Below, one piece after another: positions 49,736-57,469 of a stretch of 64,000 nucleotides of DNA (its first letter is position 1; the number at the start of each line of letters is the position of its first letter). The notes beneath the pieces are model-generated. The model made no database searches and had not been told where the DNA came from. It was given only the letters and a program-made list of their open reading frames with translations. Origin of the DNA: DATBLE01 sp963837265 (GTDB taxonomy: Bacteria > Actinomycetota > Thermoleophilia > Gaiellales > Gaiellaceae); the NCBI GenBank assembly GCA_963837265.1, contig CAWIMQ010000001.1, forward strand, positions 434,001-498,000. Reading direction: 5' to 3'. The translations under genes were made by a program, and so were the position numbers.

Positions 49736-51205
49736 TCAGCCGTCGACGAACAGGCTGTTGACCGGGCCGCGGAGCGCGTTGGCGCGGCGGGAGACGTGTG
49801 GCAGGAGGAGCAGTCTGTGGGTGAGCGTCCGGCCGCGCCGGAGGTGTTCGAGCTGCTCGCTCGCGAGCGGTCGCCAGAGGTGGTCGACGATCGTGGCCGG
49901 GTCGCGGTCGAGCTCGGCCGCCGGGCGCTCCAGATGTTCGCTCCAGAGCCGCAGCCGTGTCGTCTTGGCCAGCGCCTGGTCGTGGGTGACGATGTTCATC
50001 TCGGTGTCGTTGAAGAGTGAGTGCTCGTTCAGGTTGGCGGAGCCGACCGTCAACCAGCGATCGTCGACGATCCCGATCTTGGCGTGGACGTAGACCGGTC
50101 GGCCGTCTCGGCCGGGCTGGTGGAGGGTGGAGGCGAGGAAGCGGCCGCCGCCGTTGTCGGCGGCGGCGAGGACACCGAGTTGGCCGCGGGTGTCGTCGTT
50201 CCCGTTGTTCGCCTTTGCCGGCAGTAGCATGAGCAGCCGGAACCGCTCGTCTGGCGGGTTGCGCAGTTTGTCGGCGAGCACGGCGACGATCTCCGGTGAC
50301 CAGAGGAACTGGTTCTCGAGGTAGATCAGCTTCCCTGCGGCGCGGAGGGCGCGCAGGTAGGACTCGAGGATCGTGAACTCGCCTTTGCGGAGCCGCCGGT
50401 AGATCTTCTCGGGCACGGTGCGCACGACTTGCAGTTCGACCTCGCCGGCGGGCGCGGGTAGTGGTACGGGTGGCAGCTCCTCGCCGGTCACCTGCTGCCA
50501 GCGGAAGCTGAAGTGGTCGGCCACATCGGCGACGGACGGTCCGGCGATCCGGGTAGTCGCGTCGTGCCAGCCGAGCGCGCCGCGGGCCGGGTGGTCGTTC
50601 GTGTCGAGGCGGTCGCCCGCGTAGGAGGTGAGGTCCATGCCGCCGACGAAAGCCTGCTCGCCGTCGATGATCACGAGCTTCTCGTGGTGGCAGTGCAGCG
50701 GCCGCTCGCGCGCGTCGAGCGCGACGCGCACCCGAGTCCCCGCGGTCAGCGCATCCCGGACGGCGCGAACCTTCCGCCGGTCGGGGTGGAAGAGCGGCAA
50801 CGGCGCGCCCGCCCAGGCGAGCAGCCGCACCTCGACTCGCTCTGCCGTCTTCGCGAGGAGCTGTCGCAGCGTCTCTGTCTGCTCGGCTCGGAGGCGGAAG
50901 CCGGGCGAGAAGAACCAGCCGGCAAGCCAGACCGAGGAGCGTGCCGCCTCGATCGCGGCGGCGATCTCGGCGAGCGCCTCGGCGCCGTCGACGAGGACCG
51001 CGACCCGGTTGCCTTGCCGTGGCGGCGGCCCCGTCGTCGCCCAGCCGCCCGCGGGAGCGGCCAGCGCCCGCTCGTGCCCCAGGCGACGGAGGCGTCGGTC
51101 GTGGTGCGCAATCAGCTGCCGCTCGAGCTGCTGTCCGACGACCGCATCCGCCCGGGCAACCAGGGCGGGCAAGCGTGCCCGGAGGTTCAGGGAAGCGATA
51201 GCCAC
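49736..51205 (-). CDS. Phospholipase D-superfamily protein (cardiolipin-synthase-like)
   Basis: 489 residues with two HKD motifs: HCHHEKLVIIDGEQAFVGGMD (near 195) and YVHAKIGIVDDRWLTVGSANL (near 385), each with the His, Lys and Asp of the PLD active site. Such enzymes transfer phosphatidyl groups or hydrolyse phospholipids. There are no membrane helices, unlike classical cardiolipin synthase. GTG 51205 was chosen; GTG 51256 would overlap the DUF1206 gene. Confidence 0.88.
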   Translation of the reverse strand: MAIASLNLRARLPALVARADAVVGQQLERQLIAHHDRRLRRLGHERALAAPAGGWATTGPPPRQGNRVAVLVDGAEALAEIAAAIEAARSSVWLAGWFFSPGFRLRAEQTETLRQLLAKTAERVEVRLLAWAGAPLPLFHPDRRKVRAVRDALTAGTRVRVALDARERPLHCHHEKLVIIDGEQAFVGGMDLTSYAGDRLDTNDHPARGALGWHDATTRIAGPSVADVADHFSFRWQQVTGEELPPVPLPAPAGEVELQVVRTVPEKIYRRLRKGEFTILESYLRALRAAGKLIYLENQFLWSPEIVAVLADKLRNPPDERFRLLMLLPAKANNGNDDTRGQLGVLAAADNGGGRFLASTLHQPGRDGRPVYVHAKIGIVDDRWLTVGSANLNEHSLFNDTEMNIVTHDQALAKTTRLRLWSEHLERPAAELDRDPATIVDHLWRPLASEQLEHLRRGRTLTHRLLLLPHVSRRANALRGPVNSLFVDG

Positions 51206-51215
51206 CGCGCTGGCC

Positions 51216-52061
51216 CTAGATACGGCGGTAGCGGGCCTCGCCGAGCGAGTGGGCACCGAAGGCGATCAGCCCGGCGGCGACGATTCCGAGCAGAAACGGG
51301 CCATACGAGGCGTTGGCGAGCTTCGCGAGCGCACCGTCAAGCCCGACGGCCTTGTTCGGGTTGAACTCGATCGCCGCCCTGATCAGGAAGACACCGACGA
51401 GGCCGAAGACGACCATCCGCGCGAGGTACCCGAAGCTGCCGATCCACTCGATCCACTCCCGCGCCCGCGGGCTCATCTGTTCCGTCTTCAAGTCCTTCAG
51501 AAAGTCCTTGCTCACCCCGCGGTAGCCCTGGTAGAGGCCGACCCCAACCGACAACGCGCCGGCGATCCCGACCAGCAAGGTGCCGCCCGGCCAGCCGAAG
51601 ACGCCCGCGGCCGTCTTCTGCGCGCTGCCGGAGCTGCCGCTGGAGCCCGAGCCGAGCAGGATCTCGACCGCGATTGCACAGAGGCCTGCATAGGCGAGCC
51701 CGCTCCCGAATGCGGCAATCCGATCGAAGCCGCTATCGGAGCCCTCCGGCCCATGCCCGAGCAAAGCGTGCACGAGCCGCCAGAGCGCATAGCCGCCCAG
51801 GCCGATTGCGACCACGATCAGCAGCACCTTGCCGAACGGCTGCCTGGCGATCGTCCTGAGCGCCCCCTGCTGATCGGCGGTCTTGCCGCCGGAACCGACG
51901 GCGAGCTTGATCGCGAGGATGCCGATGATTCCGTAGATCAGGCCGCGCGCCACGAACCCCGCGCGCGCCAGCCACTCGAAGCCGTGGCTGCGAGCGGCCT
52001 TCTCCCCGCTCGTTTGGACACCCCGGACCGACCGGGGCTCGGGTGGCGCCTGAGCGCTCAC
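51216..52061 (-). CDS. DUF1206 multipass membrane protein
   Basis: 281 residues with about six membrane helices arranged as three similar pairs, each beginning like WLARAGFVARGLIYGIIGILA, GFDRIAAFGSGLAYAGLCAIAV or GSFGYLARMVVFGLVGVFLIR. That internal threefold repeat is typical of DUF1206. Function unknown. GTG 52061 has GGAGAAG upstream; followed closely by the PLD gene. Confidence 0.88.
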   Translation of the reverse strand: MSAQAPPEPRSVRGVQTSGEKAARSHGFEWLARAGFVARGLIYGIIGILAIKLAVGSGGKTADQQGALRTIARQPFGKVLLIVVAIGLGGYALWRLVHALLGHGPEGSDSGFDRIAAFGSGLAYAGLCAIAVEILLGSGSSGSSGSAQKTAAGVFGWPGGTLLVGIAGALSVGVGLYQGYRGVSKDFLKDLKTEQMSPRAREWIEWIGSFGYLARMVVFGLVGVFLIRAAIEFNPNKAVGLDGALAKLANASYGPFLLGIVAAGLIAFGAHSLGEARYRRI

Positions 52062-52199
52062 GGCTTCTCCTCTCGTCTGCGAAGGCTCTGAGGAAGAACG
52101 CGCCGTCGCCGCTCCCGGGTACGCACAGTGACCGCGCATGCGCACCCCGCGCCGTGTGCCCTCGACACGTATCCCTCACCGTCGCATCGGCCGCGGTTC

Positions 52200-52345
52200 G
52201 ACATGGTCGTCGCGGGGCCCGAGATCGCCAGGGTCCTCGCACCCGGCGGCATCCTTACCGGCCTGTGGAACGTCGTGGACGACCGGGTCGAGTGGGTTGC
52301 CGAGCTCGTTCGGGTCAGCGGGAGCGCCGCCATCGGCCCGCGTGA
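52200..52345 (+). pseudogene. Fragment of a SAM-dependent methyltransferase gene
   Basis: The frame reads FDMVVAGPEIARVLAPGGIL, then TGLWNVVDDRVEWVAELVRVSG, the post-motif-II segment of class I methyltransferases (ARVLxPGG). Motif I and the C-terminus are absent. Remnant next to the proposed left end of the integrated element. Confidence 0.55.
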
Positions 52346-52539
52346 CCTGACTGATCGTGTGGGCCGACGACCTCGCCCGCGAGTTGGCGCAAACTCTGAG
52401 CGCGTAGTGGAGCTCGAGAGCGAGTCCGTCGCGGCGACCGACCTGGCGGTCGCCGCACGCAAACGCTTGCCGCAAAGCATCCCATGCCGTCGAAGATCGT
52501 CGTGCGAGCCGAAGGCGAGCGGATCTTCGACGGCGTGGG

Positions 52540-52560
52540 CCCGGCGGGATTCGAACCCGC
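52540..52560 (-). repeat. Left attachment-site candidate (tRNA 3'-end-like)
   Basis: On the minus strand this reads as a T arm and acceptor beginning, GCGGGTTCGAATCCCGC plus CGGG, identical over 21 bp to tRNA-Glu at 61457-61477. No 5' half of a tRNA precedes it, so it is not a tRNA gene. Confidence 0.5.
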
Positions 52561-52588
52561 CTGCAAAACAGCACTTTTCTAGCCTCCG

Positions 52589-52615
52589 TGCACGCACCGG
52601 TGCACGCACGCGACG
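52589..52615 (+). repeat. 27-bp direct repeat, left copy
   Basis: Contains TGCACGCAC twice around CCGG, and is identical to 61354-61380, 8765 bp away, in the same orientation. Possibly an integrase arm-type site. Confidence 0.7.
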
Positions 52616-52662
52616 GACGCGGACGGGCACGAACGAGCAGGAAACGCCGAGGATCGTGCGAC

Positions 52663-52668
52663 GATAGA
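52663..52668 (+). promoter_or_regulatory. -10 element of a leaderless promoter for the MNT gene
   Basis: GATAGA ends 6 bp before ATG 52675, no SD. Confidence 0.4.
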
Positions 52669-52674
52669 GGCGAG

Positions 52675-52980
52675 ATGAGCACGACCGCGAACCGCCGGCC
52701 GCCCACGCTCGACGAACTGCGCGCGCGCCGCGAGGAGATTCTCGCCCTGGCTCGCCGCTACGGCGCCTCGAATCTGCGCGTGTTCGGGTCCGTGGCGCGC
52801 GCCGAGCCTGACGCGCGCGACGTCGACATCCTGATCGACCTCGAAGACGGGCGCAGCCTGCTCGACCTCGCGGGCCTGCACGTGGAGCTCGAGGATCTGC
52901 TCGGCTGCGACGTCGACGTGGCCGAGCGCGTGAAGCCGCGCCTCCGCGAGCAGGTCGAGGCGGAGGCGGTCCTGCTCTGA
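52675..52980 (+). CDS. MNT-type nucleotidyltransferase (orphan antitoxin-like)
   Basis: 101 residues. Minimal nucleotidyltransferase with FGSVARAEPDARDVDILIDL, i.e. GSxxR and the DxD metal ligands, then LEDLLGCDVDVAERV. In HEPN-MNT modules this protein modifies and silences the HEPN ribonuclease. No HEPN gene follows (53 bp of noncoding sequence, then a VapB-like gene), so it is an orphan here. Confidence 0.85.
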   Translation: MSTTANRRPPTLDELRARREEILALARRYGASNLRVFGSVARAEPDARDVDILIDLEDGRSLLDLAGLHVELEDLLGCDVDVAERVKPRLREQVEAEAVLL

Positions 52981-53040
52981 GCCGCGTCGAGAATTCGCGT
53001 CGCCTCCGCCTGCGCGCCGGTTGAGGCCCGCCGGCCCAGT

Positions 53041-53046
53041 TACCCT
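53041..53046 (+). promoter_or_regulatory. -10 element of a leaderless promoter for the VapB-like gene
   Basis: TACCCT ends 6 bp before ATG 53053. Confidence 0.4.
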
Positions 53047-53052
53047 TCCTCC

Positions 53053-53292
53053 ATGACCGAGTTGCGCGTCACCATCCCCGACGACGTCGCCGAGCGGCTA
53101 GCCTCCGAGGCCGCCGAGCGCGGCACCTCGGCTGAGGATCTGGCCGCCGACCTGCTCCGCCAGCACGTCCCGGCAGCTCGCCGGCGCTCGCTGTCGTTCA
53201 TCGGCATCGCCGACGGCCTCCCGGGTGCGCCGAGCGCGGCTGAGCTGGAGCGGCAGCTCGAAGACGGCGAAGACCCCGGGTTCCCGCCGTAG
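53053..53292 (+). CDS. VapB-like antitoxin
   Basis: 79 residues. N-terminal ribbon-helix-helix-like segment (ELRVTIPDDVAERLASEAAE, GTSAEDLAADLLRQHV) and an acidic tail ending ELERQLEDGEDPGFPP. Ends in TAG overlapping the first codon of the PIN gene (GTAG). Confidence 0.75.
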   Translation: MTELRVTIPDDVAERLASEAAERGTSAEDLAADLLRQHVPAARRRSLSFIGIADGLPGAPSAAELERQLEDGEDPGFPP

Positions 53293-53699
53293 TCGTCGTC
53301 GATTCCGGTCTGCTCGTTGCTGCCGCGATCCGCACCGATCCGGATCACGACCGCCGCGTCGCCTTGTTCGAGTCGATGAGCGAGCCGCTGGTCGTTCCGC
53401 AGCTTGTCGTCGGCGAGGCCGCGTACATGGTCGGCAGGATCGGCGGCACAGCCGCTGAGGTGCGCCTGCTCCACGAGTTGGAAGCAAGCTCGCCTGCCTT
53501 CGAGCCCTTCGAGCCAGCCGACCTCGGCCGAATCGCAGAGCTGATCGAGACCTATGCCGACCTCCGCCTCGGAACTGTCGACGCCAGTGTGATCGCCACG
53601 GCCGAACGGCTCGACGCGACGACGATCGCAACCCTCGACCGGCGGCACTTCACCGTCGTCCGGCCGAGGCACGTCGACGCATTCGACCTCGTCCCGTAG
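53289..53699 (+). CDS. vapC: VapC-type PIN toxin lacking a canonical start codon
   Basis: 136 codons. VVDSGLLVAAAIRTD, VGEAAYMVGRIGG, TVDASVIATAERLD and IATLDRRHFTVVRPRH give the PIN acidic residues. No ATG, GTG, TTG or CTG occurs in frame between the preceding in-frame stop (53241-53243) and VVDSG. The codon in the coupled position is GTA, overlapping the antitoxin TAG. It is either inactivated by mutation of a former GTG, or started inefficiently at GTA by coupling. Confidence 0.65.
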   Translation, partial: VVVVDSGLLVAAAIRTDPDHDRRVALFESMSEPLVVPQLVVGEAAYMVGRIGGTAAEVRLLHELEASSPAFEPFEPADLGRIAELIETYADLRLGTVDASVIATAERLDATTIATLDRRHFTVVRPRHVDAFDLVP

Positions 53700-53708
53700 C
53701 GTCGAGCA

Positions 53709-54761
53709 TCAGCGCGGCGCGAGCAACGCGGCATAGTCGAGCTCGCGGCCGTCGACGAGTACGTGCGTGTAGGTGTCGCTCGTCACCTTTAGCGAGCGTT
53801 GCCCGACGAGCGCGCCGATCTCTGCCCAGGTGCGGCCCTGCCGGTGGAGGAGGCTGATCCGTCGATGGCGGAGGTCGTGCGGCGACCACAGCGGTATCCC
53901 GACCGCGCGACAGGCCTTCGCGATGCTGGTCCGGATCGCGTCGGCGCTGCTCGAGGCGAACAGCCTAGCCTCTGGGTCGCGGTCCTCGCGGGGCGGTAGC
54001 GTCCGCTCGATCGCCTCGGCGAACACGTCCGGGAGATCAACCCAGAGCGCGCGCCCGGTCTTGGAGGTGGCGGCGCGGAGACGGACCCGACGGCGCGGCT
54101 CGTCGTAGTCGCCGATCGTGACCGTGTCGATGCTCGACACACGCGCGCCCGACCAGTCGAGCCAGAGCAGGGCGAGCCGGTGCTTCCGCGGCAGCAGCCG
54201 GTACACGGCCTCGACCTGCTCCGCGGTCGGCGGCTCGGGCTCGCGAACCTCGCCGCGAGGGAGGCGTACGCGCAGCCTGTCGCGGACCGGATTCGGCTCA
54301 ACCTCGGCGTAGTCGAAGACGCAGGCGAGGTGCGTGATTGCCTTCCGGATCGTCTCGCGCTTGTAGCCAGCGCCGTGCAGATGCACGACGGCATCGGCGA
54401 TCTCCTGCGGCGAGAAGGTGTCTACTTGCCGCGCAGGGTCGCGCGCGCCGGTGATCAGGTTGAGGGACGTGCCGATGTTGACCAGGGTTGCCTCGGAGAC
54501 GTCGATCCTTGAGGCTCTGTAGGCCGCGACGGCCTCCGCGAGTGAAGGGTGAGCGGGAGCGCGCTCAGGTATGGAGAAGTCGGGAACACGCATTGCGGCG
54601 AGCTCGGCGGCGATCCAGCGCCGACGCTCGAGCGCCTCCGCGCGTGTCCGAAGGCTGCCGCCATAGCGTTGTGCGCTTTCGCGGCCGCCGAGGCGGTAGC
54701 GGACGAGGTAACGCTTCCCGCCGTCCTTCGCCGTTCGGGTGACGATCCAGCTACTCGGCAC
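53709..54761 (-). CDS. Tyrosine recombinase/integrase
   Basis: 350 residues. N-terminal arm/SAM-like domain (about 60-160) and catalytic domain with Arg in WSGARVSSIDT (about 203), Lys in AATSKTGRALW, HDLRHRR (HxxR, about 295) and the nucleophile Tyr in SDTYTHV (about 331). The His/Trp position before it (usually LGHSS) reads VGQRS, so one catalytic residue is atypical. It probably integrates the element at tRNA-Glu. GTG start; follows the excisionase-like gene by 20 bp. Confidence 0.9.
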   Translation of the reverse strand: MPSSWIVTRTAKDGGKRYLVRYRLGGRESAQRYGGSLRTRAEALERRRWIAAELAAMRVPDFSIPERAPAHPSLAEAVAAYRASRIDVSEATLVNIGTSLNLITGARDPARQVDTFSPQEIADAVVHLHGAGYKRETIRKAITHLACVFDYAEVEPNPVRDRLRVRLPRGEVREPEPPTAEQVEAVYRLLPRKHRLALLWLDWSGARVSSIDTVTIGDYDEPRRRVRLRAATSKTGRALWVDLPDVFAEAIERTLPPREDRDPEARLFASSSADAIRTSIAKACRAVGIPLWSPHDLRHRRISLLHRQGRTWAEIGALVGQRSLKVTSDTYTHVLVDGRELDYAALLAPR

Positions 54762-54781
54762 GCCCTATCTCCCCTTGCGCA

Positions 54782-55258
54782 CTACGTCGGACGGACCCGG
54801 TCGTCATGGAACGTGTTCTGCTCGATGAGGTCAATGTAGTCGACCGCCCGGATCAGCGGCCGAGAGTAGCCGGGGATCGCGACGACGGGGAGGGCTCGGA
54901 AGACGGCGTCGATCGCGCGCCGCTCGAGCCCGAGCTCGCGGAGGTGGGTGCGCGTCAGCAGCGCGTCCGGCCGACCCAGCAGGTCGGCCGCTGCTGATTT
55001 TAGGACCGCGGCGTGCGTCGGTGCACGTGCGGGCCTAACAGCGCCGTCAGGGGGCTCTGCGGGCAGCCCTAACGCTGACGGGTCGGCTCTCGTGCCTGCG
55101 GGCTCGGGCACGCTGGCCGTGGCGCGATCGGCGTTCAGGTTCTCCACCCAGTCGTCGAGGGTGAGCTGATCAGCCACCGACGAGGAACCGTCGGCGACCG
55201 ACTCGAGGCGGCGAGGCCCGCGGCCAGCGGCCGTTCCCTTCGTCGCGCGGGCGGCCAT
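54782..55258 (-). CDS. Putative excisionase/DNA-binding protein of the element
   Basis: 158 residues. The first 110 are low-complexity, Ala/Pro/Arg-rich. The C-terminus (LLTRTHLRELGLERRAIDAVF, then PVVAIPGYSRPLIRAVDYIDL) looks like the small winged-helix of excisionases and AlpA-like regulators. It lies 20 bp upstream of the integrase on the same strand. Its ATG (55258-55256) overlaps the oppositely directed ATG of the antitoxin gene. Confidence 0.65.
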   Translation of the reverse strand: MAARATKGTAAGRGPRRLESVADGSSSVADQLTLDDWVENLNADRATASVPEPAGTRADPSALGLPAEPPDGAVRPARAPTHAAVLKSAAADLLGRPDALLTRTHLRELGLERRAIDAVFRALPVVAIPGYSRPLIRAVDYIDLIEQNTFHDDRVRPT

Positions 55259-55442
55259 GCTCGAAGGGTGCCGGACCGAGGTTCGCATCGTCGAGGCCAA
55301 GCGGCTGCTCGCCGACCGAACGGAGTTCGTCCTTGACGCCGAGCGGTGGGAGCGGTTCGTGGAGTTGCTCGATCGCTCGCCGCAGGACAACCCGGGTCTG
55401 GCGAAGCTGTTCGCGAAGCCGAGCGTCTTCGGCGGCGCGTAG
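55257..55442 (+). CDS. DUF1778 (TacA-like) antitoxin, probably N-terminally truncated
   Basis: 61 residues. It has the family C-terminus (LLADRTEFVLDAERWERFVE, LLDRSPQDNPGLAKLFAKPSVF), which binds the acetyltransferase, but lacks the N-terminal ribbon-helix-helix domain; normal length is about 90. It should still neutralise the toxin but may not repress the promoter. The ATG is assumed. Confidence 0.6.
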   Translation: MLEGCRTEVRIVEAKRLLADRTEFVLDAERWERFVELLDRSPQDNPGLAKLFAKPSVFGGA

Positions 55443-55445
55443 GCG

Positions 55446-56054
55446 GTGGTCTACCGGCGCCCCGAGCCGCTCGGGAAGCGCCATCGGCTCGACGAGTTCG
55501 ACTGCGGCGAGCCGGCGCTGGACGAGTGGCTGAAGCGGCACGCTCACGACGCGCACGCCTCCGGCTCGGCCCGGGTGTTCGTGACCACGCTCGAAGATAG
55601 CGAGACGGTCGTCGGCTACTACGCGCTCGCGGCGGCCCAGGTCGCACCCGAGGAGGCGACCGCGCGTGCGCTCAAGGGCCAGCCGAAGGCGCGTCCGGTG
55701 CCGGCGATCCTGCTCGCCCGGCTTGCCCTCGACAGGGCACACCAGCGCGCCGGCCTCGGCCGCTCGCTCCTCCAGGACGTCCTGCTCCGCTGCCTGGAAG
55801 CGGCGGAGGCCATCGGCGCCCGCGTCCGACTCGTCCACGCCAAACACGACGCGGCGAGAGCCTGGTACCTCCAGTTCGGCTTCGAGGAGCCGCCGACCGA
55901 CCCGCTCCACCTGACGATGCTCCTCAAGGACGTACGCGCATTCATCGAACGGCACAGGCCCGGTAGCACGCCCACGAGCGACCTGTCGCGACAGCCGATG
56001 ACTCCTCACGACGGGCCGGTGAGGGCCGGAACCGGCTGTGATCCTCCACGGTGA
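55446..56054 (+). CDS. GNAT toxin (TacT-like)
   Basis: 202 residues. Typical start RRPEPLGKRHRLDEFDCGEPALDEWL (segment 4-29), LARLALDRAHQRAGLGRSLLQD with the acetyl-CoA loop, and the active Tyr in AWYLQFGFEE. TacT toxins acetylate the amino group of charged tRNAs and block translation. The last about 30 residues (after FIERH) exceed the family length and look like read-through into other sequence. GTG start 3 bp after the antitoxin. Confidence 0.85.
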   Translation: MVYRRPEPLGKRHRLDEFDCGEPALDEWLKRHAHDAHASGSARVFVTTLEDSETVVGYYALAAAQVAPEEATARALKGQPKARPVPAILLARLALDRAHQRAGLGRSLLQDVLLRCLEAAEAIGARVRLVHAKHDAARAWYLQFGFEEPPTDPLHLTMLLKDVRAFIERHRPGSTPTSDLSRQPMTPHDGPVRAGTGCDPPR

Positions 56055-56139
56055 TTCAGCGTCGAGCACGATCTCGTCGACAGGGCGGCCGCCGACCCTG
56101 CTCGCTCGGATGCCCGACGTCTGTCGTGTCGCAAGGCCG

Positions 56140-56880
56140 TCACGGTCTGGCTGTGCCGCCGTGAGATGTCACCCTCGGGTCGCCGGCTCTTAACCAGACG
56201 GGTTGAACGCGGTGGAGCAAGCCTTCGATCCGACGGCCAGCGCAAGGCTGCTTGCAACGAAGTTGGCACCCGCGTTCGCCTTCAGCCAGCGCCTGAAGGG
56301 ATGCGAGATCCCATTTCCGTTCGAATCCTTGCTCGGCTCGCTCGTCCACCGCGGTCGCGCTCCGGACCGCGCCCAGGAACCGGGCGATGCCGTCGGCGTC
56401 CTGACGCGGTCGAGGGAGGCTCGTCAGTTGATCGGTGAGACGTCTTTCGAGTGGGAGTGCCTTCACAAGGAGATAGCGAACGTCATTGGGTGTCTGGAGG
56501 GGACACAGGCTCTCCACCCCTTCCATGCCTTCACCCTGATAGGCGGGGCTCGGCACCTCCTCTTCCCCGCCGAAGCGGGCACACTCACGACGCGGCAGGC
56601 TTCGCTTCACGCTACGGACCGGCAAGTCGCTTCCCCCGAAGGGGCACTCGACGCTGGGCTTCGACCCGGCCAGTTTCCAGACCAAGCCGCCAGCCTGCTA
56701 CCGGGCCTCCTGGCAGCTACCCGGACGGGACTCACACCCGCTGGCGACGACGAGCTTATGTCGGATCAGGTCACCTCAAACGACCACCTCCAACTCTGGG
56801 CGCTCCCCATCAACTGCGGAACTCGGGCATGACACCCGCGCCACAGACGCGAGGGCGCCCCACGCTCCGCCACAAGACCT
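56140..56880 (-). mobile_element. Group II intron remnant (domain-I-like RNA, no reverse transcriptase)
   Basis: On the minus strand, GAGGTGACC (near 56775), GGTGTGAGTCCCGTCCGGG (near 56735) and GCCAGGAGGCCCGGTAGC (near 56710) appear in the order and spacing I know from domain I of bacterial group II introns. A start-like GTGG lies near 56876. No reverse-transcriptase frame and no clear domain V were found, so the element is truncated. Open frames across it on both strands are probably spurious. Confidence 0.5.
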
Positions 56881-56899
56881 TAAAGTCGCGCTAGGGCTT

Positions 56900-57469
56900 C
56901 TACCTATAGTTGCGGGCCCCGGAGGCAGTCCTTCGATGCTTCCACCAGAGACGGATCAGATTCGTCAGCGCTCGATCCGATCCGACTATTCCAGCCGCGT
57001 CCTGAAGATTCATCACGGAGGGCGGCGCAAAAGAAAGCACTGTAGCCTGGAATTCACGGCGATCGGTTTGCCGTAGCGGTGTGGCCTGTGCAAAAACGGG
57101 CGGCGCGGCCTTCCGACGAAAGGCGAGAGCCGGTCCAGGGAGCATTCCCGCCAACGCAATTCCTACGCCGTCGACCTCGGCCCAGGAAAACCTGTACGTC
57201 CTCCAGTAGTTGTCGATGGTTACGTCCTCCTCAGTGACCCGTAGGCTAATGCGAAAGGCTCGGTACGCGAGGGCGAGAGCCGGAATCGCGGTGATCCCAG
57301 TAATCACGAACGCCCACGGTGATCCGAGTACGAGAGCAAAGAAGATCGCAGCACCTAACCAGGGCACGAGTCCGTATGAGGCGCTGTTTATGCGGACGCG
57401 TAGAGGTTCGTACGTGAGTGACCTACCTTCTGTCTTAAGGTCACTTAGCACTTTGTCCCAGCTCGCCAC
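56900..57469 (-). CDS. PH-domain-like membrane protein, possible immunity protein of the RHS locus
   Basis: 189 residues from GTG 57469 (AGGGG upstream). Two adjacent membrane helices (about 35-75, SYGLVPWLGAAIFFALVLGS, WAFVITGITAIPALALAYRA), then a strand-rich domain (ISLRVTEEDVTIDNYWRTYRF, SWAEVDGVGIALAG) like bacterial PH domains. It overlaps the end of the RHS toxin region by 29 bp on the same strand, where immunity genes usually lie. This sequence is less GC-rich than its surroundings, which fits horizontal origin. Confidence 0.65.
   Translation of the reverse strand: MASWDKVLSDLKTEGRSLTYEPLRVRINSASYGLVPWLGAAIFFALVLGSPWAFVITGITAIPALALAYRAFRISLRVTEEDVTIDNYWRTYRFSWAEVDGVGIALAGMLPGPALAFRRKAAPPVFAQATPLRQTDRREFQATVLSFAPPSVMNLQDAAGIVGSDRALTNLIRLWWKHRRTASGARNYR

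Noticed and set aside
52536..52620. Possible tRNA gene at the left end of the element
   Set aside because: Only a T arm and part of the acceptor can be folded; no anticodon or D arm pairs with it, so it is treated as an attachment-site fragment.
56203..56832. 210-codon plus-strand open frame in the gap before the RHS locus
   Set aside because: Its sequence looks like the spurious translations commonly produced from group II intron RNA; no protein family recognised.
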